From Pectobacterium sp. CFBP8739 (lineage in GTDB: Bacteria; Pseudomonadota; Gammaproteobacteria; Enterobacterales; Enterobacteriaceae), in the NCBI RefSeq assembly GCF_013449375.1, contig NZ_JACDRR010000007.1, forward strand, positions 182,827 through 246,826: 64,000 bases of DNA. Direction: 5' to 3'. The notes under the pieces are model-generated. The model saw nothing but the letters and a program-made list of their open reading frames with translations. It searched no databases and was not told the origin of the DNA. Positions 1 through 7,352 of this stretch are shown here, one piece after another (positions within the stretch are counted from its first letter, which is position 1; every line of letters begins with the position of its first letter). Both the position numbers and the translations under genes were made by a program.

Positions 1-113
1 CTGGCCCGGTCTGCCAGATAGTGCAGACGGTTACCTTCCTGAACCAGTCTGGCTCCGAATCGCGGAGTGACCGCACGTTTTAGTCCCCATTCTGGGGTAT
101 CAGACGATGACAT
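1..113 (-). CDS. CbeA/YeeU-family antitoxin, N-terminal part (runs off the window)
   Basis: Only the first 37 codons are present. They start at the ATG complementary to 111-113 and run off the left edge. The translation contains the stretch TPRFGARLVQEGNRLHYLAD, which is characteristic of YeeU/YfjZ antitoxins. In E. coli these antidotes of CbtA/YpjF toxins stabilise MreB and FtsZ polymers. The toxin gene normally lies just downstream, here beyond the left edge. A RadC-like gene directly upstream is the usual neighbour, as in yfjY-yfjZ. The family call is firm; activity cannot be judged from this fragment. Confidence 0.8.
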   Translation of the reverse strand, partial: MSSSDTPEWGLKRAVTPRFGARLVQEGNRLHYLADRA

Positions 114-151
114 AATAGCTTCCTTTAAAAGCATGGTGGTAAATGTGGTCA

Positions 152-625
152 TCACAGCCAACCGCGTTCAGCGAACGACACTACCTCAGCGCCGCCAACA
201 ACCAGATGATCGAGGACTCTGACGTCGAGTTGTGACAGTGAGTCCTTCAACTTGTCGGTGATATGGCGGTCAGCCTGACTCGGCTCGGCCCAGCCGGAGG
301 GATGGTTATGTGCCAGTATCACGGCAGCAGCATTGTGACGCAGTGAGGCTTTGAGAATTTCACGCGGATGCACTTCGGTGCTGTTGATACCACCCAGCGC
401 GATAACTTCCTTTTCTATCAGACGGTGCTGGTTATCCAGATACAGCACCATAAAGACTTCGCGCTCCAGGCTACTGAGTTCCAGCATCAACCAGCTTTTG
501 GTGTCCTCCGAGGTCTTGAACTGCCGCGCATTTTTACGCACCCGTTTTTCCAGCAGGCACAGCGCCATCTGGATGATACGTTGCTCTCTGGACGCAACAC
601 TGCCTGCCAATGAATTACATGACAT
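152..625 (-). CDS. RadC-like JAB-domain protein (YeeS/YfjY type)
   Basis: This 157-residue protein consists mainly of a RadC/JAB domain. The metal-binding motif H-x-H-x7-S-x2-D is intact (His106, His108, Ser116, Asp119 within HNHPSG...SQAD). It lacks the extra N-terminal helix-hairpin-helix region of chromosomal RadC, like the island-borne YeeS/YfjY proteins. The family has a JAMM metalloprotease fold, but its substrate is unknown; the old DNA-repair label is doubtful. It lies 38 bp upstream of the CbeA-type antitoxin gene, and the two are probably co-transcribed. Confidence 0.88.
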   Translation of the reverse strand: MSCNSLAGSVASREQRIIQMALCLLEKRVRKNARQFKTSEDTKSWLMLELSSLEREVFMVLYLDNQHRLIEKEVIALGGINSTEVHPREILKASLRHNAAAVILAHNHPSGWAEPSQADRHITDKLKDSLSQLDVRVLDHLVVGGAEVVSFAERGWL

Positions 626-647
626 AGTGATTCCTTAATAAATAAAA

Positions 648-676
648 TGCCCCCGCTGCATAAGCAACAGGGGCAG
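648..676 (-). terminator. Rho-independent terminator behind the 77-residue membrane protein gene
   Basis: Read on the minus strand, a GC-rich hairpin (GCCCCTGTTGC, loop, GCAGCGGGGGC) is followed by the T-rich tract ATTTTATTTATT. It lies 34 bp past the stop of the small membrane-protein gene and upstream of the RadC-like gene, so it should separate the two transcripts. Confidence 0.7.
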
Positions 677-709
677 GGATGGGTTTACTTTGTGTGGTTA
701 ACGCTATCA

Positions 710-943
710 CTAGCGTCGGGAAAACCAGCGTAGCACTTTGGCAAATACCGTTACGCCGACAAACAGCCCTATCGGGATACCCAGAAACGGTGTCAGCGCC
801 ACGCTGGCGACGCCTGCGGTTCCGCTGCCAGTTAGCAGTCCGGCAACGGTGGCGATAACCAGTCCAATAAGGCTGTCTGAGATACCGGTTTTACTTAATA
901 CAATGACAACCACGACAATAACGATGATGGCAATAATGGGCAT
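710..943 (-). CDS. Small two-helix membrane protein, uncharacterised
   Basis: This 77-residue, very hydrophobic protein has an isoleucine/valine-rich helix at residues 2-17 and a second glycine/alanine-rich membrane region at about 24-66. It ends in a basic tail (RWFSRR), suggesting a cytoplasmic C-terminus. No soluble domain or catalytic motif is visible. It starts 16 bp downstream of the secreted-protein gene at 960-1433 and ends in front of a terminator, so it is probably the last gene of that transcript. Function unknown. Confidence 0.65.
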   Translation of the reverse strand: MPIIAIIVIVVVVIVLSKTGISDSLIGLVIATVAGLLTGSGTAGVASVALTPFLGIPIGLFVGVTVFAKVLRWFSRR

Positions 944-959
944 GGGTTATCTCTCCCGA

Positions 960-1433
960 TTATTCCCGGTGTGTCGTGACACACGACGAGATATCAGCCA
1001 GCACCTTCTGCACGTTTTTCTGCCTGGGCTCCCAGGCACCCACATGCTGGTCATTGAGATAAACGTCAAACTGTGTTGCGCTGCCAATCGCCTCAATAAA
1101 TGCGAACCAGGCATTATCCGCATTGCGCCATCCTAACGAGGACGGAATACCGTATTGCTGGTCATCGATAACGACGACGATGGACACCTCGGTGGAAAAA
1201 TGGGAATCGACACCCTGTCTCCCTACGGGCGACACCGCCACGCTGTGTTGCAACGTGTTGTCTTCGTCAGGGTTACCGGTGCAGTTAACGGTAAAGACGC
1301 TACCCTCAGTGTTGGCTATCCGATATTCGGTGACACCCTGACCAGAATCGGCGCTCCACAGGTTCGGTACGGCCTGTGCGGATAACGGCAACAGCAGTGC
1401 GCCTGCAAGCAGAAGCGAAGGGATGTGTTTCAT
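960..1433 (-). CDS. Secreted uncharacterised island protein (YfjT-like position)
   Basis: The protein has about 157 residues. I chose the ATG at 1433 because it begins a clear signal peptide (MKHIPSLLLAGALLLPLSAQA); the open frame upstream of it is basic and unlike a protein start. The mature part (about 137 residues) has two cysteines (CTGNP and SSC), possibly a disulphide, and no recognised domain. It follows another secreted-protein gene and occupies the place of yfjT in CP4-57-type islands. A periplasmic location is inferred from the signal peptide. Confidence 0.7.
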   Translation of the reverse strand: MKHIPSLLLAGALLLPLSAQAVPNLWSADSGQGVTEYRIANTEGSVFTVNCTGNPDEDNTLQHSVAVSPVGRQGVDSHFSTEVSIVVVIDDQQYGIPSSLGWRNADNAWFAFIEAIGSATQFDVYLNDQHVGAWEPRQKNVQKVLADISSCVTTHRE

Positions 1434-1468
1434 GCGGGTTCCTCTGTGTGAATGGATCTGTCTCAGGG

Positions 1469-2041
1469 TTAGTAGCCGTAACGGCGGTGGTGCTCTTTGT
1501 TGAAGCCGTCTGCCAGCCATTTACCCAGTTTCTGCTCCTGTTCACGTTTCTGCGCCTTAATTTCCGCCATCTTTTTCTGGTCGATGCACTTTTCTGGAAT
1601 GCTCAGCAATAACGTCGGCTGCTCGGGCTTGCCGTCGGCAAAATTGGCGTTGAAATAGACCTTTGTGTCGGTAATTTCATAGGTACAGTTGCTGGTTTTG
1701 TTACCACGATAGACCACCTCCAGGTCACCTGATGTTTTTGACCGCGTACTCATATTTACCCGAGAAAGGGTTTTGGCCTTTTTATTCGCCAGAAACAGTG
1801 GCCCGTAGCCATCTCTGACAAAAAACTGCTCAGTCCAGGGATAGTTAAAAATCGTTCTGCCTCTATAGGTCATGCGGATTAACTGGTCATCACTCAGCCC
1901 ATCAGGGTTGGTCCAGCCAAGCCTTTTGAAGGTAAGCCAGGTGACCTGAGCAGGAAGCTCGGTTTCTGCCTGAGCGGAGAAGGTTGCCAGTAGCCCGATT
2001 ATCAGCCATCCCCGTTTGCCCGGAAGGTATGTAAACATCAT
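1469..2041 (-). CDS. Secreted uncharacterised island protein with charged C-terminal helix
   Basis: The protein has about 190 residues and starts at tandem ATGs (2041 or 2038), which open a signal-peptide-like segment ending in ATFSAQA. The open frame extends upstream to 2122, but that extension is polar and basic and unlikely to be translated. The mature part has two cysteines (NCTYE and KCIDQ) and a Lys/Glu/Gln-rich C-terminal helix ending HHRRYGY. No domain recognised. It is part of the secreted-protein run between the WYL regulator and the RadC-like gene. Confidence 0.65.
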   Translation of the reverse strand: MMFTYLPGKRGWLIIGLLATFSAQAETELPAQVTWLTFKRLGWTNPDGLSDDQLIRMTYRGRTIFNYPWTEQFFVRDGYGPLFLANKKAKTLSRVNMSTRSKTSGDLEVVYRGNKTSNCTYEITDTKVYFNANFADGKPEQPTLLLSIPEKCIDQKKMAEIKAQKREQEQKLGKWLADGFNKEHHRRYGY

Positions 2042-2219
2042 CGTATCCTTTATGTTGAAGTCATTATGAAAATCGTCCAGGCAGAACGGTGTCTGCCTGT
2101 GACGTCTGGTGTGGCTCTTCACTGAACTGCCCGGTAACGGCTTCTGTGTGCCGCTACGGGTACTGTCCTTTTTTATCCGTCTTTCTGGTTTTCTCTGGTG
2201 TTGGCATCGCGTCCCTGAC

Positions 2220-2918
2220 TTATGTGGCCGGAGACGTGCCGAAGGTGGTGAGTACGTCGTGAATAAAGCGAAAGTGCGGCAATGCCGTGATGAAGCTGGA
2301 TTGTGTGGTCAGGTGACTGATATCATCACGGCGCTGGAAGGACTCGGTAGAGACCGTCACCCCATGAATCTCATGCAGCGGCAGGACCAGAAGATGCCCC
2401 AGTGATTCGGCCACCAGATACCACTCGCCATACAGGCAGATAAGCCGGTAAGGCGATAACCCGTCATAGCGCTGACCGTCGGCCAGAAGCGTGACACGTA
2501 GCTGCTCACCAATTGCCCGAGTCAGACGGTAAAAATGCCCCGGCAGTGTCGGCGTACCGCGCAAGGGCGGATGCCAGACCAGACAGGGTGCGTCCTCACC
2601 GCTGTCCAGCAGGGTGTTAACCAACCGGTTATCCAGACCGGGAAACACGTTCTCCATCCCGGTCTGTCGGACAAACATCAGCACATCCTGCCCATGCCGT
2701 GCCGGGTTATGGTGCTCCGGCAAACGGCAAAGACCGTTGCGGTATTCCAGGTCGAGATACATCAGCCGTTCACGGAAATCTCGCCGCAAGGTGCGGGTAG
2801 AGACGCCGAACTCTGCCGCCAGTTTTCTAACGCTCAGTGTTTCGCCTGCCAGTAATCGGCTGATTATCAATGACAGCCTGACGGCCAGCCGGTCATATCG
2901 GCGGTCAGCCTGTGTCAT
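2220..2918 (-). CDS. WYL-domain transcriptional regulator with DeoR-type HTH (YfjR-like)
   Basis: This 232-residue protein has an N-terminal winged helix-turn-helix (residues about 27-48, LSVRKLAAEFGVSTRTLRRD). It is followed by a WYL ligand-binding domain, seen in the stretch around YDGLSPYRLICLYGEWYLVA. WYL regulators sense nucleic acids or nucleotides and often control mobile-element or defence genes. The gene lies between the GTPase gene and the secreted-protein genes, the position of yfjR in CP4-57. It probably regulates this island module, but no operator was identified. Confidence 0.85.
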   Translation of the reverse strand: MTQADRRYDRLAVRLSLIISRLLAGETLSVRKLAAEFGVSTRTLRRDFRERLMYLDLEYRNGLCRLPEHHNPARHGQDVLMFVRQTGMENVFPGLDNRLVNTLLDSGEDAPCLVWHPPLRGTPTLPGHFYRLTRAIGEQLRVTLLADGQRYDGLSPYRLICLYGEWYLVAESLGHLLVLPLHEIHGVTVSTESFQRRDDISHLTTQSSFITALPHFRFIHDVLTTFGTSPAT

Positions 2919-3287
2919 GGTGCAGCCTCCTGAAGCAGTTAACGGAATGAAAGTCCTGTGATTACTTTAAAGAGGGGCGTGGTCAGGGTATGGACACTAT
3001 GAAAAATATTTTTATTTTCAGTAAGAAAGCCGGTGGGATGCGGCCTGAGGGGCGATTGAGGTAAACAGGCTATGAGGGAAAACGCTAACCGTCGGACACA
3101 CCCTGTCCAGGTGGTTACAGAGTGATAACACTTGGCCTATCCATCACTGGCATGTCGCCAGCATGGTTTCTGCCATCACGACGAGTCACGTTAACTGAAC
3201 CATAGGAATGTCCTCAGAAAAAGAATAAACAAAAGCCCTGTAGCAAAAGCGACAGGGCCGGACGGGATGGGAAAGCATAGGTATTGC
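2919..3287. other. Intergenic region between GTPase and WYL regulator genes
   Basis: This 369-bp stretch has no convincing reading frame. It holds the terminator of the GTPase gene at 3235-3258 and presumably the promoter of the WYL regulator. Nothing else was recognised. Confidence 0.5.
3235..3258 (-). terminator. Terminator behind the GTPase gene
   Basis: On the minus strand GCCCTGTCGC-TTTT-GCTACAGGGC forms a 10-bp stem with one mismatch, followed by TTTTGTTTATTC. It lies about 30 bp beyond the stop codon of the YfjP-like GTPase gene. Confidence 0.75.
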
Positions 3288-4163
3288 CTAGAACAGCAGT
3301 GACCACAATGAACGGGCGAGTGACACCACAGTTTGTTTGAGGCCGCCGATAAGTATTTTTAGTGGTGCGGGGACGACAGGTAGCGCAATAACGCTATCAA
3401 GTACGTCGCCGACCGACTGGGCAAAATCATCTTGAGCCCGGTTATCAATAGCCACTGAACGCCAGTCGGGCTGTAAGCGGGCTGACAACGGACTGCTGGC
3501 CTTTGGCGGTAAACACTGAAACAGCGTTTCCACCATTGCTGCCATGCCCCAGCTAGTTTTTACCGACACGGCGCAGACTGGATGGGTAGGAAAGAAAGTG
3601 GAACGCACTGTGACGCGCTGGGCATAAATATTGCCAGACTGCTTTAATGAGGGTTGCTGCGCATCCCAGTCCCATTCGTGACTGGGCTCCAGCTTATCGA
3701 CCTGATTCAGAACAAATAGTATCTTGTCACGGTAGCGCTCACCGATAATGGTACGATAAATATGCTGGTCAATGGCAAGCGCCCGGTCATCAGCCTTGAG
3801 CAACCAGAGCACAAGATCAACACGTGGCAACCAGTGCTGATAGAGCGCAGCATAGTCATGGTCCCGCTCCTCACTCTCACCGACACCGGGCAAATCAACA
3901 AACAGAATGCTGCGTTGTCCTGATGACAGCCGGAACGTAAGAGCTTGCCGGGTACAGGCTCGGTTATCACTGACAGGGGACACTTCCCCCAGAAACAGTG
4001 CATTACACAGGCTGGATTTACCTGCACCGGTCTTCCCCATAATGCCGATGACGGGTTCGTATTGGATCAGTTGTTCAATGTGGTTAATAACGCGCTGGTG
4101 CAGGCTATCCGGCAATACTGACAGCGACGCCTGTATCTCGCGCAGATTCTCGTGGTTAAGCAT
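3288..4163 (-). CDS. YfjP/YeeP-family dynamin-like GTPase
   Basis: This 291-residue protein has a complete GTPase core: P-loop GKTGAGKSS at residues 43-51, G3 motif DLPGVGES near residue 98, and G4 motif NQVDK near residue 155. The C-terminal about 60 residues are hydrophobic (ALPVVPAPLKILIGGL, then VVSLARSLWSLLF) and could contact membrane. YfjP/YeeP GTPases are constant members of CP4-type islands, but their cellular role is not established. The gene starts the minus-strand module and has its own terminator. Confidence 0.85.
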   Translation of the reverse strand: MLNHENLREIQASLSVLPDSLHQRVINHIEQLIQYEPVIGIMGKTGAGKSSLCNALFLGEVSPVSDNRACTRQALTFRLSSGQRSILFVDLPGVGESEERDHDYAALYQHWLPRVDLVLWLLKADDRALAIDQHIYRTIIGERYRDKILFVLNQVDKLEPSHEWDWDAQQPSLKQSGNIYAQRVTVRSTFFPTHPVCAVSVKTSWGMAAMVETLFQCLPPKASSPLSARLQPDWRSVAIDNRAQDDFAQSVGDVLDSVIALPVVPAPLKILIGGLKQTVVSLARSLWSLLF

Positions 4164-4227
4164 AAGGATTTCTCAGACAGACAGAATGGCGTGGCGGCCA
4201 TTGAAAGCCACCACTGATTGGGGTGTG

Positions 4228-4250
4228 CATGGGGATAATATCTATCTGAA
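4228..4250. repeat. Imperfect 23-bp direct repeat, copy 1
   Basis: CATGGGGATAATATCTATCT plus three bases. It matches 12661-12683 at 20 of 23 positions in the same orientation. The two copies flank the block with the replication protein, AlpA and the STAND nuclease. It could be a nested-element boundary or a shared regulatory site. Confidence 0.45.
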
Positions 4251-4288
4251 AAAAATCTAATAATATCAAACGGAAATGCTGAATTTTT

Positions 4289-5083
4289 TTAGGTTGGAGT
4301 GATGACGGTAATCAAAGCTGGTTTACGGAAGGTAAGTCCATTCTTTTTTGAATCCGTGCGATACACCGGTACTATCACGGCATTTTTGTCACTGAACAGA
4401 ATAGGCACCCAACAGTAGACGCTTGGATCTTTGGCCGTTTTAGGAAATCCCCGCGTACCAGAAGATATCAGATCGATCATGTTAACAAACAAAGCACCAG
4501 TTAAATCAAAAAAGAGATTTTCGTAAATCACATCTTTTAGCATCAGAATAAAAGCATCACCTGCGGCTAGCCTTATCGGTGCTGATTCATCATCGCTTTT
4601 CTTCTTATCAGTAAATACAATCCGCTCGGCATAGATGAAACAGGCATACTGAGCACCTTTCCTATTTACTCTCATAGCTACGTCACAGATATCCTTGATA
4701 TAGCGACTCTCCACCTTTCCGATATGATCATCACGGCGATAATGGCGCTTTTTCTCTCGAACATGAAGTATCCCGCTAGCGCTATCAAAATCATACATTT
4801 TTCCCACGAGGAGATTGTTTTCAAAAATTTCCAGACAATATCGCTCAGCATCTACCACATTTTTTCTTCGTGGCAAATCCTGTCGATAGACGCCGGATAA
4901 TAGTCGTGTATTGAGTTCATCTGCGAGTTGATAGTAACAATTAACATCATTCAACACTGGCACAGTAGCATCAAGCAATGTAGCTATAGCCAGAGAGCGA
5001 GAGATACCTTGCTTCTTGCAGTATTCATCCACGACACGTAATGTGTCCGAATTAGTGACATTAAAGGTAATACGCTCTGCCAC
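4289..5083 (-). CDS. Orphan protein, 264 residues, unknown function
   Basis: A soluble protein with no recognised domain. The N-terminus (residues 1-35, RITFNVTNSDTLRVVDEYC followed by a helix with SRSLAIATLL) resembles a ribbon-helix-helix DNA-binding segment, but this is weak. A charged middle part (HVREKKRHYRRDD) precedes a mixed C-terminal domain with a hydrophobic helix around LFVNMIDLI. Base composition is more AT-rich than in the core genes, as expected of acquired DNA. The gene is monocistronic, and about 370 bp of AT-rich sequence lie upstream of its start. Confidence 0.6.
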   Translation of the reverse strand: MAERITFNVTNSDTLRVVDEYCKKQGISRSLAIATLLDATVPVLNDVNCYYQLADELNTRLLSGVYRQDLPRRKNVVDAERYCLEIFENNLLVGKMYDFDSASGILHVREKKRHYRRDDHIGKVESRYIKDICDVAMRVNRKGAQYACFIYAERIVFTDKKKSDDESAPIRLAAGDAFILMLKDVIYENLFFDLTGALFVNMIDLISSGTRGFPKTAKDPSVYCWVPILFSDKNAVIVPVYRTDSKKNGLTFRKPALITVITPT

Positions 5084-5453
5084 ACCTAGCCTCTTTGTTA
5101 ATCATATGGTAAATTTTGCATAACTTTAAACTTTAATGAATTATTTATCAATGGTTTATTATTTGTTTTTCAATGAAATAAAAATCATTATTAATGTAAG
5201 GCATATCTATTTACTATTTTTTGATAAGATATTAAGAAAGAACATTTGGGTTTTTAGTATAATTAATATTCTCTGTCTGCTCTCATTTCCCTTATCAATA
5301 CTACATGTATAACATAAGCAACAAATACGTCCGATAGCATCTACCCACTGTAATGGCGTACCACAAGAAATACCGTGATCGTCACACTGCCTTACTGAAT
5401 AGAAAACACATATCAGTCCATTTCTCTGTATATCCACTACAGAGGACTCGATT
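5084..5453. other. AT-rich intergenic region between divergent island genes
   Basis: This 370-bp AT-rich stretch separates the minus-strand orphan from the plus-strand replication-type gene. Both promoters should lie here. No convincing gene, RNA or iteron array was seen. Confidence 0.5.
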
Positions 5454-6035
5454 ATGAATTTTCCCTATCCCTATAACCGTAATTACACGATGAACTGGTT
5501 CCTACTTTCGTTAGTCAATGACCACCTTAATCAACTGTTAGCCCGTTACTCTCGCCTACAACCCATCAGGATCGATCTATTTTATCGTAAAGGTTCATGG
5601 CGTTATCTCCATCATGGGATGAAGCAGACTGAATGGGAGGTTCGCCAGTTGGCTGAAATGATGATGCGCCAAGGCAGACTCGTCGGATATTTTTGGGTAT
5701 TGGAGTCTACACCCCTTCATGGGTGTCATGCCCACATCGTGATGTATCTCAATAGACACAACAATCAGGCAACATATCCGGTAGCAGAACAGGCTGGAGC
5801 ACTGTGGCAGTACATAACGGAAGGCCAGGGTTACCACAACCGGTGCGATCGTAAAGCCAGCTATGAAGCTGATATAACCCAGCCAGTTAATTACGATGAT
5901 AACGTTGCTATCAATGGCCTACGCTACATCATCAGCTATCTGGCGAAAGAAAAGCAGAAGGACGGGCATTATTACTACGGTTCTAGCGAGGTTCCTACAC
6001 CCAGTGGGCTAGGAAGGCCACGAGGTAATTCGTGA
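5454..6035 (+). CDS. Inovirus Gp2 / YagK-YfjJ-like replication protein
   Basis: This 193-residue protein has the order of features seen in YagK/YfjJ C-terminal domain and inovirus Gp2 proteins. These are a lysine/arginine-rich strand region (IRIDLFYRKGSWRY), a central ESTPLHGCHAHIVMYLNR block with two histidines like the HUH metal site of rolling-circle initiators, and a C-terminal GLRYIISYLAKEKQKDG segment. Such genes sit next to alpA in satellite-like islands and are taken to initiate replication of the excised form. The nicking tyrosine was not assigned. The gene ends 103 bp before alpA, the next gene of the same strand. Confidence 0.75.
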   Translation: MNFPYPYNRNYTMNWFLLSLVNDHLNQLLARYSRLQPIRIDLFYRKGSWRYLHHGMKQTEWEVRQLAEMMMRQGRLVGYFWVLESTPLHGCHAHIVMYLNRHNNQATYPVAEQAGALWQYITEGQGYHNRCDRKASYEADITQPVNYDDNVAINGLRYIISYLAKEKQKDGHYYYGSSEVPTPSGLGRPRGNS

Positions 6036-6103
6036 AGGCAAAACACTTTTTACATTCCCACCGGTTGTTATGCCGGAGCAGGCAGTGATAACCAGCATCT
6101 CGA

Positions 6104-6129
6104 CTCCGGTACTCTTTAAACTACCGGAG
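6104..6129 (+). promoter_or_regulatory. Hairpin that buries the alpA ribosome-binding site
   Basis: CTCCGGTA (6104-6111) and TACCGGAG (6122-6129) form a perfect 8-bp stem around a 10-nt loop. The 3' arm contains GGAG, the probable Shine-Dalgarno of the AlpA start at 6139. Folding would hide it. The inverted repeat could also be a protein operator. Confidence 0.5.
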
Positions 6130-6138
6130 AATTTCGCT

Positions 6139-6345
6139 ATGACTGTTCAACCTTCCCTACTTGAAGACCAGTTTGTTGATATGGCATTCATCACCAAACT
6201 GACAGGGCTCACCGACAAATGGTTTTATAAACTGATCAAAGATGGCCTGTTTCCCAAACCCATTAAGCTAGGGCGTAGTTCCCGTTGGCTACAAAGTGAA
6301 GTGGAGACCTGGTTACAGCAGCGCATTGATAGGTCTCGTCAGTAA
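6139..6345 (+). CDS. AlpA-family excisionase/transcriptional regulator
   Basis: A 68-residue protein of the AlpA/MerR-like helix-turn-helix class, with DMAFITKLTGLTDKWFYKLI for the first helices and FPKPIKLGRSSRWLQSEVE for the wing. AlpA proteins activate integrase or excisionase genes and promote excision of CP4-57-type islands. I chose the ATG at 6139 because GGAGA lies 8-9 bp upstream and the family starts near this point. An upstream in-frame ATG at 6070 would add 23 residues without family likeness. The gene is probably co-transcribed with the Gp2-like gene. Confidence 0.88.
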   Translation: MTVQPSLLEDQFVDMAFITKLTGLTDKWFYKLIKDGLFPKPIKLGRSSRWLQSEVETWLQQRIDRSRQ

Positions 6346-6448
6346 CGCTTTCCTACATTTGCAACAATCCTCCCAACAGCCAATTCAACAATCTGCTTTC
6401 TGCGAAACTTTTGGCTACCAATTTATTTAGATAAAGGGTTATTCACCG

Positions 6449-7024
6449 ATGAAAGAAACAGCTGCTTGCTACGATGATCTACTTAACGCTTATCAGCGCT
6501 GGTTGACCGATTTGACCAATATCGCAATTAGAAACGGTATGTGTCATCCAGACATTCGATACAGTCACTGCCTTACAGTTTCAGTTTTGTATTTTCCCGA
6601 AGCAGGGGCAGTTACAGCGATTGTACCGCAATACCTGTACCGAATAGTTCATGGTAAAAAATGGCCTGACCCGCTGTTTTCACTAGATGATTTACGAACA
6701 ATTCTCGCAGCTAATGATGAACTTCTATTCACCCATGCTGGGCTGGAAGGGATTTTACTGAGTGAATGCGTCAGACTGAAGCAAGGCCGCCTTGCAAACA
6801 AACTGATCTGCCTTTTCTCACAGTTTAAGATGCGTGAAATTCGCCATAAACTTGTCTGGCTATGTTGGTATGACCTTATGCGCGGGGCTTCAATGAATGA
6901 CTGGTTAGTGAATTTGAAACTGATGAATAACGAGGAGATTTGCTTCTGGCTGGGTAAACGGCAGGAAGAAAATACGGCGTTGACAAACCTGATGGATGAA
7001 TATGTCGTTTTTACGCGCTACTGA
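6449..7024 (+). CDS. Orphan protein, 191 residues, unknown function
   Basis: A mostly alpha-helical soluble protein with a helix-rich C-terminal half (RLANKLICLFSQFKMREIR, KLVWLCWYDLMRG, GKRQEENTALTNLMDEY). It is rich in Trp and Cys but has no CxxC pair. No family recognised. It follows alpA on the same strand and could belong to the satellite core. The start ATG at 6449 has only a weak ribosome-binding site (aaaGGGttattcaccg). Confidence 0.6.
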   Translation: MKETAACYDDLLNAYQRWLTDLTNIAIRNGMCHPDIRYSHCLTVSVLYFPEAGAVTAIVPQYLYRIVHGKKWPDPLFSLDDLRTILAANDELLFTHAGLEGILLSECVRLKQGRLANKLICLFSQFKMREIRHKLVWLCWYDLMRGASMNDWLVNLKLMNNEEICFWLGKRQEENTALTNLMDEYVVFTRY

Positions 7025-7352
7025 TTACTGGTATCGCGGAGTACGTTGAATGGGATGTATCTGGCTAAATACCTCAATGACTATTTTTTGACTAAGGCTT
7101 TGATATCGCTCATAGCGCTACCCTGAATCCCTTTTTCAGACAGTTTCGAACCATAGTAGGGGCGCTATTTATATCCCTGTGAGCTAATCGATAGCAATAC
7201 ACAATCAGTGGTCACCATTCATTGCTCAGAACTCGGACGCATAGTAAAAAAAAGCCTTTGGGTCTACGAAGCTTTGTAAGAGACTGATAGATAGCCACAG
7301 TGACTTATTTACCCTCGGGCATTGGCAGACTAGATAGGAGCATCTTGAAATT
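7025..7352. other. Intergenic region upstream of the STAND nuclease gene
   Basis: A 328-bp stretch without a convincing gene. It should carry the promoter of the 1633-residue gene. Just before the start the sequence GATAGGAGCATCTTGAAATT supplies a Shine-Dalgarno-like AGGAG, though about 15 bp from the ATG. Confidence 0.5.
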
